A stretch of 64,000 bases of DNA from Rhabdothermincola sp036846205 (GTDB taxonomy: Bacteria; Actinomycetota; Acidimicrobiia; Acidimicrobiales; Acidimicrobilacustridaceae). This document shows positions 1 to 8,844 of this stretch, one piece after another. The stretch spans positions 1 through 64,000 of the forward strand of contig NZ_DAIUCK010000004.1 in assembly GCF_036846205.1 (NCBI RefSeq), written 5' to 3'. The notes below the pieces were generated by a model. It made no database searches. It saw only the letters and a program-made list of their open reading frames with translations, and was not told where the DNA came from. Position 1 is the first letter of the stretch, and every line of letters starts with the position of its first letter. The translations under genes and the position numbers were made by a program.

Positions 1-57
1 CTGCTCGGCGAGGGGCCTGCGCGGTGAGGGGGCTCGGGGGATCCGACACCGGGCGGG

Positions 58-972
58 TCACCGAGCGGCGGCGGTGACCCGCCCCAGCGTGATGGTGAGA
101 CCCTCCGAGGCCGCGAGGACCTCCTCGATCCCGAGGCGATCGGCCTGCTCGCGCACCGCGGGCATGAACCCGTCGATCACCTCGTCGGAGTGCGCGGGGT
201 CGTGGTGGAACAGCGCCAGCCGCCGCACCCCCGCCTCGTGGGCCACGTGGAGCGCGTAGTCGATGGTGCAGTGGCCCCAGTGGGACTTCAGCGCCCACTC
301 CTCGTCGGTGTACTGGGCATCGTGGATGAGCAGATCGACCCCGTCGGCCAGCTCCAGCACCTCCGGCGCGACCTCGAAGCTGCCGTCGAGCGGCTGCTGG
401 TGGTCACTGAGATAGGCGACGGTCGCACCGGCGAGCTCCACCCGGTAACCGAACGTGGGACCGATGTGCGGCACGTAGCGCGCCCGCACCTTGGCGTCGC
501 CGATCGCCAGGTCGTCGGCGTCGATGGTGTGGAACTCGATGTCGCCGATGAGGTCCCCGACCCGCACCGGGAAGTACGGGGGCCGCATGAACTCCTCGAA
601 GGCCTCGGCGACGGAGACCCCCTCCTGCGGAGGACCGTAGACGTCGAGCCGGGCCCCGGGGCGGTTGAGGGGGACGCAGAACGGCAGCCCCTGCACGTGG
701 TCCCAGTGCAGGTGAGTGACGAGGGCGTGCGCTCGGAACGAGCCGTCATCCGTCTGGGTCTCGCCGAAGAAGCGGAAGCCCGTACCCAGATCGAAGACGA
801 TGGGGTCGCTGTCGGCGGTCTCCAGCGCGACGCACGCCGTGTTGCCCCCGTGGCGCCGGTTCGCCTCACACGAGCACGGTGTCGAGCCACGCACGCCGTG
901 GAACGTCACGTTCAACGACGGTTCACCCCCCCGGTACCGACGCAGCGAAGACCCCTCTGAAGAAAGTGCCAC
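58..972 (-). CDS. MBL-fold metallo-hydrolase
   Basis: Predicted zinc-dependent hydrolase of the metallo-beta-lactamase superfamily, 304 aa, cytoplasmic (no signal peptide). The metal signature HLHWDH is at residues 87-92; H169, D190 and the HHD at 256-258 are candidates for the remaining ligands. The N-terminal FHGVRGSTP and the GGNTAC motif recall the RNase Z/PhnP-like branch of the superfamily. The substrate cannot be assigned. The start is GTG at 972 without a clear ribosome-binding site; an in-frame GTG at 909, just before the conserved VTFHG, is a real alternative. It is divergent from the alpha/beta hydrolase gene, 86 bp away. Confidence 0.8.
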   Translation of the reverse strand: MALSSEGSSLRRYRGGEPSLNVTFHGVRGSTPCSCEANRRHGGNTACVALETADSDPIVFDLGTGFRFFGETQTDDGSFRAHALVTHLHWDHVQGLPFCVPLNRPGARLDVYGPPQEGVSVAEAFEEFMRPPYFPVRVGDLIGDIEFHTIDADDLAIGDAKVRARYVPHIGPTFGYRVELAGATVAYLSDHQQPLDGSFEVAPEVLELADGVDLLIHDAQYTDEEWALKSHWGHCTIDYALHVAHEAGVRRLALFHHDPAHSDEVIDGFMPAVREQADRLGIEEVLAASEGLTITLGRVTAAAR

Positions 973-1058
973 TCACGCTAGTCATCGACCCCTACGGCCG
1001 TCCCGAAAAGTGACATGTTTCTCAACACGGTCTGAACAGCCGGTAGGGTCACCGGATC

Positions 1059-1937
1059 ATGACCGAGATCATCCAGGGACGGGTCCGGGCCAACGGCATC
1101 GACTTCGTCCATCTCGAAGCCGGTGACGGGCCGCTCGCCCTGTGCCTCCACGGCTTCCCCGACACCGCGTGGGGATGGGAGCCGCTGCTCGCGGACCTGG
1201 CCGCGGCCGGCTTCCGGGCGGTGGCGCCGTTCATGCGCGGGTACGCGCCCAGCTCCGTCGCGGCCGACGGCCGCTACCAGACGGGCGTGCTGGCCCTCGA
1301 CGCCATCGCCCTGCACGAGGCCCTCGGCGGTGACGACACGGCCGTGCTCATCGGGCACGACTGGGGAGCTCTGGCCACCTACGGAGCTACCGTCCACGAG
1401 CCCGGCCGATGGCGGCGGGCCGTCGCGGCGAGCGTGCCGCCCGCCTCGGTCATGGGGCCCGCCCTGCTCGACTACGACAACCTCAAGCACCGGTTCTGGT
1501 ACCAGTTCTTCTTCTGCAACCCCCTGTCGGACGTGGCGGTGGCCATGAACGACCTGGCCTTCATCGAGCGCCTGTGGGCCGACTGGTCGCCCGGACTGGA
1601 CGCCGGGCCGCACCTCCCGCGAGTGAAGGACGCGCTGCGAGAGCCGGCCAATCTCACCGCCGCGCTCTCCTACTACCGCCAGACGCTCGGCGGTATCGGT
1701 CAGGACCCGGCCATCGCCGACGTCCAGGCCGCCACCTTCCAGACGCCCAGCATCCCGGTGCTGTACCTGCACGGCACCGACGACGGCTGCATGCCCTGCC
1801 CAGAGGTCTCGACCCTCGCGGCCGCGCTGCCCGGGGAGGGTTCCCGGGTGGAGCTGGTCCAAGGCGCCGGCCACTTCCTCCAGTACGAGGCACCCCAGCG
1901 GGTCAACCGGGCGATCGTGGAGTTCCTCACCGCGTAG
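1059..1937 (+). CDS. alpha/beta hydrolase, epoxide hydrolase/dehalogenase-like
   Basis: 292-aa alpha/beta-hydrolase. The oxyanion motif HGFPDTAW is at 31-38, the nucleophile elbow GHDWG at 99-103 (D101), the likely acid at D241/D242 (HGTDDG) and the catalytic His at H272 (GAGHF). An aspartate nucleophile points to the epoxide hydrolase/haloalkane dehalogenase branch rather than to esterases, which use serine; the substrate is unknown. The box TAGGGT at 1044-1049 lies 9 nt before the ATG, so the leader is probably very short. The 3' end overlaps the convergent mutY by 11 bp. Confidence 0.8.
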   Translation: MTEIIQGRVRANGIDFVHLEAGDGPLALCLHGFPDTAWGWEPLLADLAAAGFRAVAPFMRGYAPSSVAADGRYQTGVLALDAIALHEALGGDDTAVLIGHDWGALATYGATVHEPGRWRRAVAASVPPASVMGPALLDYDNLKHRFWYQFFFCNPLSDVAVAMNDLAFIERLWADWSPGLDAGPHLPRVKDALREPANLTAALSYYRQTLGGIGQDPAIADVQAATFQTPSIPVLYLHGTDDGCMPCPEVSTLAAALPGEGSRVELVQGAGHFLQYEAPQRVNRAIVEFLTA

Positions 1938-2859
1938 GCCCGCCGGTCACGGGCTGGACGGACGGCAGCCGTACGCGTCCGGCGGAGTCCACCACCGCCA
2001 GCCCGTCGCGCACGAGCGACGCCACCACCCGCGCCGCGCGCTGGTGGTCGCCGGGCCACCCCGCGACCGCGGCGACATCGGACGGCTCCACCACCCCCTG
2101 CTCGCGCAGCGCCCGGACCAGCCGGCCGCGGCCCTGACGGTCCGAGCCCTCGAAGCGGGACTGCGGCACCGACACCCCGGCGGACCCCCTCGCCGGGTCG
2201 GGCGGGAGGCCTCCACGAGCCTGCCAGGAGCAGGCGGCTCGAACCGGGCAGGCGTCGCAGCGAGGGCGGCGGCTGGTGCACACGGTGGCACCGAGGTCGA
2301 GCATCGCCTGGTTCCATCGCCACCCCGCCCCGCGGGGCACCGCCCGGTCCGCGAGGTGCTGGACCTCGGCCCGGTCGAGCGGCCGACCGGCCAGCCGGGC
2401 CAGGACCCGGGCCACGTTCGTGTCCACCACGCCGACGTCACGTTCGAACGCGAACGCCATCACCGCCCTGGCGGTGTAGGGGCCGACACCGGGCAGCCCG
2501 AGGAGGGCCTCGAGGCGGTCGGGAACCTCACCGCCGTGCTCGTGCTCGACGATGGTGGCGGCGCGATGCACGCTGACCGCTCGGCGGTTGTACCCGAGCC
2601 CGGCCCACGCCCGCACGACCTCGCCCACCTCGGCCGCCGCGCACGCCCCAGCGGTGGGGAACCGCGACAGGAACGCCTCGTAGCGGGGGATGACACGGGA
2701 GACCTGTGTCTGCTGCAGCATCAGCTCCGACACCAGGACCGCCCACGGATCGCGGGTGCGGCGCCAGGGCAGGTCACGGCGCCACCGATCACCCCAGCGC
2801 AGCAGGCGCCGGCGCGCCGGCGCCGGGAGCGGGCTCGCGGTCAACTCCGGGTGCACCAC
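1927..2859 (-). CDS. mutY: A/G-specific adenine glycosylase
   Basis: DNA repair glycosylase that removes adenine mispaired with 8-oxoguanine. All key elements are visible: catalytic Glu in ELMLQQTQV (E45), the helix-hairpin-helix LPGVGPYTA (122-130), catalytic Asp in VVDTNVA (D146), and the [4Fe-4S] ligands C194-x6-C201-x2-C204-x5-C210. At 310 aa it is shorter than E. coli MutY (350 aa), so the C-terminal MutT-like 8-oxoG recognition domain is reduced, as in many actinobacterial MutY proteins. Start is GTG at 2859, 13 bp after the MaoC-type gene, so the two may be co-transcribed. Confidence 0.9.
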   Translation of the reverse strand: MVHPELTASPLPAPARRRLLRWGDRWRRDLPWRRTRDPWAVLVSELMLQQTQVSRVIPRYEAFLSRFPTAGACAAAEVGEVVRAWAGLGYNRRAVSVHRAATIVEHEHGGEVPDRLEALLGLPGVGPYTARAVMAFAFERDVGVVDTNVARVLARLAGRPLDRAEVQHLADRAVPRGAGWRWNQAMLDLGATVCTSRRPRCDACPVRAACSWQARGGLPPDPARGSAGVSVPQSRFEGSDRQGRGRLVRALREQGVVEPSDVAAVAGWPGDHQRAARVVASLVRDGLAVVDSAGRVRLPSVQPVTGGPTR

Positions 2860-2872
2860 CCGATGCGCGGGG

Positions 2873-3382
2873 TCACTCGAAGACGGTGTCGTCGTAGGGC
2901 AGCTTCCGGGGAGGTGCGAATGCCTGCTTCCAGACCATCACCTTGCGGATGAAGTAGCAGACCTCTTCACCACGCTGGTTGATGCCCTTGGTCTCCACCT
3001 TGACCACACCACGCTTGCCGTCCGAGGTCTCCTTCTTCTCGAGGACCCGGGTCACCGCGTAGATGGTGTCACCGTGGAACGTCGGCTTGGCATGCTTCAG
3101 GGTCTCGATCTCGAGGTTCGCCACCGCTGACCCGCTCACGTCCGGGACGCTCATCCCGAGCACCAGGGAGTAGACGAGGTTGCCCACCACCACGTTGCGC
3201 CCGTGCACCGTCTCGTGCTCGGCGAACCACTCGTTGGTGTGCAGCGGGTGGTGGTTCATCGTGAGCATGCAGAAGAGGTGGTCGTCGTACTCGGTGATCG
3301 TCTTGCCGGGCCAGTGCCGGTAGACGTCACCGACCTCGAACTCCTCGAAGTAGCGGCCGAATGGGCGATCGAGCACGGTCAC
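2873..3382 (-). CDS. mch: MaoC-family dehydratase, probable mesaconyl-CoA hydratase
   Basis: 169-aa hotdog-fold dehydratase. The hydratase-2 region is NHHPLHTN in the first half, followed by HGRNVVVGNLVYSL and FHGDTIY; these resemble the MaoC-type proteins of actinobacterial ethylmalonyl-CoA pathway clusters, which interconvert beta-methylmalyl-CoA and mesaconyl-CoA. The specific substrate is inferred from this resemblance and from the methylsuccinyl-CoA dehydrogenase and malyl-CoA lyase genes within 8 kb. The open frame extends upstream to 3613. I chose GTG at 3382 because GAGGTGA lies a few bases before it and the conserved domain begins there. The N-terminal extension in the open frame has no family resemblance. 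Confidence 0.75.
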   Translation of the reverse strand: MTVLDRPFGRYFEEFEVGDVYRHWPGKTITEYDDHLFCMLTMNHHPLHTNEWFAEHETVHGRNVVVGNLVYSLVLGMSVPDVSGSAVANLEIETLKHAKPTFHGDTIYAVTRVLEKKETSDGKRGVVKVETKGINQRGEEVCYFIRKVMVWKQAFAPPRKLPYDDTVFE

Positions 3383-3515
3383 GGATGTCACCTCGGCGGA
3401 TCGGACGGTCGGTTCGGGACGCCCGAGCGTAAGGCACGTCTCCGGCCGCGGGCCATTGCGGCTCGTGGCCCTCGTCTCGTCTCCCATTTCGTTCAGCAGC
3501 CTGCTGGTCGTGCCG

Positions 3516-6166
3516 ATGAGAAGGAGGATGGGCGGAGCGGCGAGCGAGGAGGGATGGTCGTCCGACACGGCCTTCTTCGAGGCCCGTGACCGCCAGATCG
3601 AGCTGTGGCGCATGGTGATCCGTGCCCGCTACGCGGCGGTCGCCGCCGCCGCCCTGCTGGCGACCACCCCGGCCGCGGGCCCCAAGCACTGGTGGCTGGC
3701 CGCCATCGCCATCTTCCTGGTCATCCCCTACAACGCCGTGTACGACGTGCTCCTCCGGCGCCGGGGGGTGCTGCCGAACACCGTCGCCTACACCGACCAG
3801 GTCGTCGCCGTCGGCATCATCGCCTTCGCCCCCGAGCTCACGGTCCCCCTGCTCGTGGTCCTGCTGGCGGTGGCCGCCACCAGCGCCGTGGCCTTCGGCC
3901 GGCGGGTGGCCGCCCAGGCGGCGCTCGTCGGCGCCATCGGCACCGGCGTGGTGATGACCATCGCGCAGCCCGAGGACGCGGTGCCCGTCTACCTCATCTA
4001 CCTCGTCGCCGGCGCCTTCATCATCATCGTCGTCGGCAGCGTGTCGGAGGTCGAGCGACGGGTGCGTCACCGGTACGCGGAGCTCATGGGGGGCATCGAC
4101 GCGGTGGTCTGGGAGCAGGTCAGCCGGAACCCCTCCAGGTTGTACGTGAACCGCCGGGCAGAGGAGATCTTCGGCTACCCGGTCAGCGACTGGCGGCGCC
4201 CCGGGTTCTGGGGCCGGACGGTCCATCCCGACGACCGCTTCGAGGCCGCCAAGGCCTACCGGGAGGCCATCCGCAAGGGCCAGAACCGCGAACTGGAATA
4301 CCGGATGATCGCGGCCGACGGCCGGGTGGTCCACGTCCACGACCGCATGCGGGTCGAGACCGACGGTGAGGGGCGCGCGGTGCACGTGCGCGGGGTGCTG
4401 CTGGACGTCACCGATCGGAAAGAGGCCCAGGAGCAGGTCGACCAGCTCATGAACCTCGTGGAGCGCATCCGGCTGGCGCTGTTCGTGTTCCGGCTGGCGG
4501 ACCCTGATGACGATGAGTCGCTCACCCTGATCGCCGTGAACCCCGAGGCCTCGATGATCACCGGGATCCACCCCACAGCATCTGTCGGTCGGCGGTTCCG
4601 CGAGGTGATCCGGCTGCCGGACGCCGACGTGCTGATGGACAACCTGCTCGACGTGATCCGCCTCGACGAAGGTTGGATGGTCGCGACTTCAAGCTCGGCA
4701 CCTCCAAGAAGGTGTACGCGGCCCACGCCTTCCCCCTGCCGGGCCACGCGGTGGGTCTGACCCTGCAGGACGTGACCGAGCGGGCGATGGCCGCCGAGGT
4801 GCTCCGCCGCCAGGCGCTCCACGACGGCCTGACCGGGCTGCCGAACCGCACGTTGCTCAACGACCGTCTCCGCCAGGCGCTCCAGCACGCCGAGGTGAGC
4901 GGTGAGCCGGTCGCGCTGCTCATGATGGACCTCGACCAGTTCAAGGAGGTGAACGACGCACTCGGGCACGACCACGGGGACCGGCTGCTCATCGAGATGA
5001 GCCGGCGACTCCAAGGGGTGCTGCGCGACGTCGACACGATCGCCCGGCTCGGCGGTGACGAGTTCGCGGTGCTGATGACGTTCGGCGCCAGCGAGCAGGG
5101 CGCCATCGGGGTCGCGCAGCGCATCCGGGAGGCGCTGGAGCGCCCCTTCCGGCTCGGCGGGATCAGCGTGCAGACCAGTGCCAGCATCGGGATCGCGTTG
5201 GCGCCCCAGCACGGCACCGACGCCGAGACGCTCGCGCAGCGGGCCGACGTGGCGATGTACACCGCCAAACGGGGAGGTGGCGGCATCGCCATGTACGCAC
5301 CCGAGCACGACCAGTCGAGCATCCGGCGCCTCGCGCTGCTCGGCGAGCTACGCCGGGCGATCGACGACGACGAGCTGGTCCTCCACTACCAACCGGTCGT
5401 CGATCTGCGCACGGGAGAGGTGCGCAGTGCCGAGGCACTCGTGCGCTGGCAGCACCCGGAGTTCGGCCTCATGCCCCCCGGCGAGTTCATCGAGCTGGCC
5501 GAGGTGTCAGGCACCATCCACGCGCTCACCCGCTGGGTGCTCGAGCACGCCGTGCGCCAGGCACAGTCCTGGGCCGGCGCGGGTCTCGACCTGTCCGTGG
5601 CGGTCAACCTGTCGGTGCGCAACCTCTACGACCCCGATCTGGTGCCGTGGCTGTCGGATCTGCTCACCACCACCGGCCTCGCCGCCGACCGGCTCCAGCT
5701 GGAGATCACCGAGAGCGAGCTCATGGACGATCCGCTGCTGGCGATGGAGGTGCTCGGGCGGATCAAAGCGCTCGGCTCCACCACCAGCATCGACGACTTC
5801 GGCACGGGATACTCATCGCTCGCCTACCTGAAGAACCTGCCGATCGACCAGCTCAAGATCGACCGCTCGTTCGTGGGCACCATGGCTCGCGACGAGAGCG
5901 ATCTCACCATCGTGCGCTCGACGATCGACCTCAGCCACAACCTGGGTCTGCTGGTGGTGGCCGAAGGAGTGGAGGATCGCACCGCGTTGGGGATGCTGGC
6001 CGATCTCGGTTGCGATCGGGCCCAGGGCTACGTCGTGAGCCGACCGGTCCCCGCGGACGACCTCGAACGCTGGCTACGTGACCCAGCGGCGCGAGGGGAC
6101 CTGCAGACCCAGCTCCGCAGCTCGCTCGCGGCCGACGACCTGCCGCCGAGCAGCGTCACGCGCTGA
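3516..6166 (+). pseudogene. membrane PAS-GGDEF-EAL cyclic-di-GMP enzyme, frameshifted
   Basis: Bifunctional cyclic-di-GMP signalling protein split into two reading frames. The first frame (to about 4679) encodes a hydrophobic N-terminal region of about five membrane segments and two PAS domains. The second frame continues PAS2 and then encodes a canonical GGDEF site (RLGGDEF) and a complete EAL domain (EALVRW, DDFGTGYSS, LKIDRSF, VVAEGVE). The frames meet in PAS2 near 4671-4682; adding one G there gives a continuous EGWMGRDFKLG, so a single-base loss explains the break. It could be gene decay or a sequence error. The start is uncertain (ATG 3516, ATG 3528 or GTG 3510); an AGGAGG directly abuts ATG 3528. 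Confidence 0.7.
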
Positions 6167-6355
6167 GCGCGCCGGGCTGGCCGGGATCCTGCCGGATCCA
6201 TCCGCGACGGCGGCCGCGCGCAGCGCGCAGCGGATGCAGAACGGGGCTTTGGAGCTGCCGTAGCTGTAGACCAGGCAGACCCCGCAGAACTCACCCAGGC
6301 ACGACCGGCACGTGCCGGTGCTGTGCGCCCCCGGGTGGGTACGGCACACCCCCAT
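6074..6355 (-). CDS. small cysteine-rich zinc-ribbon (B-box-like) protein
   Basis: 93-aa protein beginning MGVCRTHPGAHS. Its first half has four paired metal-ligand motifs: CRTH, CRSC, CGVC and CIRC. This fits a compact two-zinc ribbon or B-box-like fold. The C-terminal half is Arg/Ala-rich without a recognised domain. The start is well supported: ATG 6355 is preceded by GAGGAGGA at good spacing. The last 93 bases lie antisense to the end of the EAL gene. The function is unknown; protein binding or nucleic-acid binding are both possible. Confidence 0.65.
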   Translation of the reverse strand: MGVCRTHPGAHSTGTCRSCLGEFCGVCLVYSYGSSKAPFCIRCALRAAAVADGSGRIPASPARSARDAARRQVVGRERAAELGLQVPSRRWVT

Positions 6356-6490
6356 CCTGTCCTCCTCACTTGCCGGCGGCCTTCGGAACCCCTCCCCGAA
6401 CTCCCCGCTCGAGCGATCGCCCGGCGCCCCGGGTCCGACACCGGTGCCCGGGTACCGGGACCGGAATGGGAGGGCCGACTTACCCACGGG

Positions 6491-6496
6491 TAACCT
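6491..6496 (+). promoter_or_regulatory. putative -10 box TAACCT, leaderless promoter
   Basis: TAACCT ends exactly 6 nt before the ATG at 6503, which would put the transcription start on the start codon of the acyl-CoA dehydrogenase gene. No Shine-Dalgarno sequence is present. Confidence 0.5.
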
Positions 6497-6502
6497 GCGC
6501 CC

Positions 6503-8098
6503 ATGACCGCTGCTGCTGACCTCACCGCGGCCAAGGCCGTGATCGACGCCGCCAGCGAGCTGGTGGAGCAGGCCACCCGCCACCTGGCCACCAGCTCGAT
6601 CGACGACCACCAGGTCGTCGCCTACGACCTGGCGCACGCCGCCGCGGCCGTCGAGACCGGTCGGGCCATGCTCGACTACGGCGCCCGGGGAGACGTGGAG
6701 GCCCGCCTGGCCTGCGCGTACATCGCCGACGCGGTGGCCGAGATCGGGGCCAAGGTCCTCGGCCGTGAGGACGAATGGGGGACCTCACCGGCGGCCCTCG
6801 ACGACACCCGGGACTTCCTGCGTGCCTACCGGGACCCGGCGTTCGTGGCGTCCCTGGCGGAGGAGCCCGGGCCGCGCCACCTCGATCCTGACTTCGAGCT
6901 GGTCCAGGACACGTTCCGGCGCTTCGCGGAGGACAAGCTGCGCCCCATCGCCGAGCACATCCACCGGCAGAACGCGGACATCCCCGAGGAGATCATCGAG
7001 GGCCTCGCCGAGATGGGCGGCTTCGGCCTGTCGATCCCCGAGGAGTACGGCGGCTACTCGATGGGCGGCGAGAGCGAGTACATCGGGATGGTGGTGGCGA
7101 CCGAAGAGCTGTCGCGCGGTTCGCTCGGCGCCGGCGGGTCGCTGATCACCCGCCCGGAGATCCTCACCCGCGCCCTGCTCGCCGGCGGCACCGAGGAGCA
7201 GAAGCGCGAGTGGCTGCCCAAGCTGGCCACCGCCGAGGCGATGGCGGCGGTGGCGGTGACCGAGCCCGACTACGGCTCCGACGTGGCCGGCATCAAGGTG
7301 ACCGCCACCCGGGTCAACGAGGGCCCCGATCGCGACGGGTGGCTCATCAACGGGGTGAAGACGTGGTGCACCTTCGGGGCCCGGGCCAACGTGCTGATGC
7401 TGCTGGCCCGCACCGATCCCGACCGCTCCAAGACCCACCGGGGCCTGTCGATGTTCGTGGTGCCCAAACCGGTCGGCGACGGGCACGGCTTCGTGTTCGA
7501 GCAGGAGGGCGGCGGCAAGATGGAGGGCCGCCCGATCGACACCATCGGCTACCGGGGGATGCACTCCTACGAGATCGCGTTCGACGGCTGGTTCGTCGAG
7601 GCCCGCCACCAGGTCGGGCTGGAGGCCGGACTCGGCAAGGGCTTCTACTACCAGATGGCCGGCTTCGAGAACGGCCGCCTGCAGACCGCGGCCCGCGCCG
7701 TCGGGGTGATGCAGGCCGCCTACGAGGCCGCGTTGCAGTACGCGAAGGACCGGGTGGTCTTCGGCCAGCCCATCGCCGACTACCAGCTCACCCGGGCCAA
7801 GCTCGGCCGCATGGCGTTCATGATCCAAGCCGGCCGCCAGTTCGCCTACCAGGTGGCCAGGCTGATGGCCCGAGGCGAGGGCCAGCTCGAGGCGTCGATG
7901 GTGAAGGCCTACGTGTGCAAGGCCGCCGAGTGGGTGACCCGGGAGGCGATGCAGATCCACGGTGGGTTCGGCTACGCGGAGGAGTACGACGTGAGCCGGT
8001 ACTTCGTGGATGCCCGGGTGCTGTCGATCTTCGAGGGCGCGGACGAGACGCTGTGCCTGAAGGTGATCGCCCGGCGCCTGGTCGACGCCGTCTCGTGA
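6503..8098 (+). CDS. mcd: acyl-CoA dehydrogenase, probable methylsuccinyl-CoA dehydrogenase
   Basis: 531-aa flavin-dependent acyl-CoA dehydrogenase. Residues 1 to about 110 form an Ala-rich helical extension that ordinary ACADs (about 380 aa) lack; the dehydrogenase core follows (EEYGG, VTEPDYGSDV, and the catalytic-base region SIFEGADE near residue 511). The length and extension match methylsuccinyl-CoA dehydrogenase of the ethylmalonyl-CoA pathway, which makes mesaconyl-CoA. The two malyl-CoA lyase paralogues (8.8-10.8 kb) and the MaoC hydratase (2.9-3.4 kb) support this reading. A generic long-form ACAD of other specificity remains possible. Confidence 0.75.
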   Translation: MTAAADLTAAKAVIDAASELVEQATRHLATSSIDDHQVVAYDLAHAAAAVETGRAMLDYGARGDVEARLACAYIADAVAEIGAKVLGREDEWGTSPAALDDTRDFLRAYRDPAFVASLAEEPGPRHLDPDFELVQDTFRRFAEDKLRPIAEHIHRQNADIPEEIIEGLAEMGGFGLSIPEEYGGYSMGGESEYIGMVVATEELSRGSLGAGGSLITRPEILTRALLAGGTEEQKREWLPKLATAEAMAAVAVTEPDYGSDVAGIKVTATRVNEGPDRDGWLINGVKTWCTFGARANVLMLLARTDPDRSKTHRGLSMFVVPKPVGDGHGFVFEQEGGGKMEGRPIDTIGYRGMHSYEIAFDGWFVEARHQVGLEAGLGKGFYYQMAGFENGRLQTAARAVGVMQAAYEAALQYAKDRVVFGQPIADYQLTRAKLGRMAFMIQAGRQFAYQVARLMARGEGQLEASMVKAYVCKAAEWVTREAMQIHGGFGYAEEYDVSRYFVDARVLSIFEGADETLCLKVIARRLVDAVS

Positions 8099-8160
8099 GC
8101 GATCGCTGGTGAGGGATCGCGCCTGACCCACGACCGGCGGATGCGGCTGCGGCCGTTCTT

Positions 8161-8176
8161 CATGCAGACTTGCATG
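8161..8176. promoter_or_regulatory. palindromic operator of the vapBC promoter
   Basis: Perfect inverted repeat CATGCA-GACT-TGCATG placed directly upstream of the -10 box of the antitoxin gene. This is the expected position for autorepression by a ribbon-helix-helix antitoxin; the protein-DNA pairing is inferred. Confidence 0.6.
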
Positions 8177-8177
8177 T

Positions 8178-8183
8178 TATGAT
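8178..8183 (+). promoter_or_regulatory. putative -10 box TATGAT of vapBC, leaderless
   Basis: TATGAT is followed by 6 nt and then the GTG at 8190, so transcription should start on the initiation codon. Confidence 0.55.
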
Positions 8184-8189
8184 GCGAAC

Positions 8190-8435
8190 GTGCCTCGCAC
8201 CGTGCAGATCCGGGACCTCGACGACGAGGTCTACGCGGCGCTGAGCCGGCGGGCCGCCGAAGCGGGTACCAGCGTGCCCGAACTGCTCCGGCGGGAGGCC
8301 ACCCGGCTCGCGGCCCGCCCCACGGTCTCGGAGTGGCTGGCCCGCATCCATCGCCAGCCCAGTGAGGTGACCGCAGACGACATCATCGAGGCCCTCGACG
8401 AGACGCGCGGCTCCTGGCCGGATGATCGTCGTTGA
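8190..8435 (+). CDS. vapB: VapB/FitA-like antitoxin (ribbon-helix-helix)
   Basis: 81-aa protein. The N-terminal strand and two helices (TVQIRDLDDEVYAALSRRAA, then GTSVPELLRREATRLA) fit a ribbon-helix-helix DNA-binding domain of the FitA/VapB type. The C-terminal part (SEWLARI and later residues) would occupy the toxin groove. It overlaps the PIN toxin gene by 14 bp, the usual antitoxin-toxin arrangement. Start is GTG at 8190, chosen because a -10 box ends 6 nt upstream and no ribosome-binding site is present. Confidence 0.85.
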   Translation: MPRTVQIRDLDDEVYAALSRRAAEAGTSVPELLRREATRLAARPTVSEWLARIHRQPSEVTADDIIEALDETRGSWPDDRR

Positions 8436-8817
8436 CGCCTCCTGCCTCTATGCCGTCGTCGCCGCCACCGCCGCGGCCGGACCGGTGCGAGCGCGGCTGG
8501 CCGCCGACGAGGAGCAGGCTGCGCCCCACGTGATCGACGTGGAGGTGCTCGGCATCATCCGCCGTGACCACCTCCGCGGCGCGCTCGACCGGACCGCCGC
8601 CTCCCTGGCGGTCGACGCGCTACGCACCTGGCCGGGTGAGCGCTACGGGCACCGCAGCCTGCTGGACCGGGCGTGGGACCTGCGAGCCAACGTGCGCGGT
8701 TGGGACGCGATGTACGTTGCGCTGGCCGAGGTGCTCGACGCCACCCTGGTCACGCTCGACAGCCGACTGGCCAACGCCACCGGCATCGACTGCCGGGTCG
8801 AGGTGATCCGGGGCTGA
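8422..8817 (+). CDS. vapC: VapC-like PIN-domain ribonuclease toxin
   Basis: 131-aa PIN-domain protein, predicted Mg-dependent endoribonuclease that blocks translation when free of its antitoxin. The acidic metal-site residues are in place: D5 (VVDAS), E in the DVEVLG helix, D in RGWDAMYVALAE and D in VTLDSRLA. The length is typical of VapC. It overlaps vapB by 14 bp, which implies coupled translation from one mRNA. Confidence 0.85.
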   Translation: MIVVDASCLYAVVAATAAAGPVRARLAADEEQAAPHVIDVEVLGIIRRDHLRGALDRTAASLAVDALRTWPGERYGHRSLLDRAWDLRANVRGWDAMYVALAEVLDATLVTLDSRLANATGIDCRVEVIRG

Positions 8818-8844
8818 GGGCTTACAAGCCGGGGGTGTCAGCCC
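8811..8844. terminator. nested stem-loop between convergent vapC and CoA lyase genes
   Basis: GGGCTGA (8811-8817) pairs with TCAGCCC (8838-8844) and encloses a GGCTT-AC-AAGCC hairpin. It spans both stop codons and could act as a bidirectional terminator. No T-tract is present, so it is not a classic intrinsic terminator. Confidence 0.35.

Noticed and set aside
3383..3613. Longer N-terminus for the MaoC-type hydratase
   Set aside because: The added residues have no family resemblance and overlap the start region of the divergent GGDEF-EAL gene; GTG 3382 has a good ribosome-binding site.
4660..4690. Programmed ribosomal frameshift in the GGDEF-EAL gene
   Set aside because: I see no slippery heptamer or stable downstream structure, and the same one-base shortfall pattern occurs in another gene; a sequence error or mutation is simpler.
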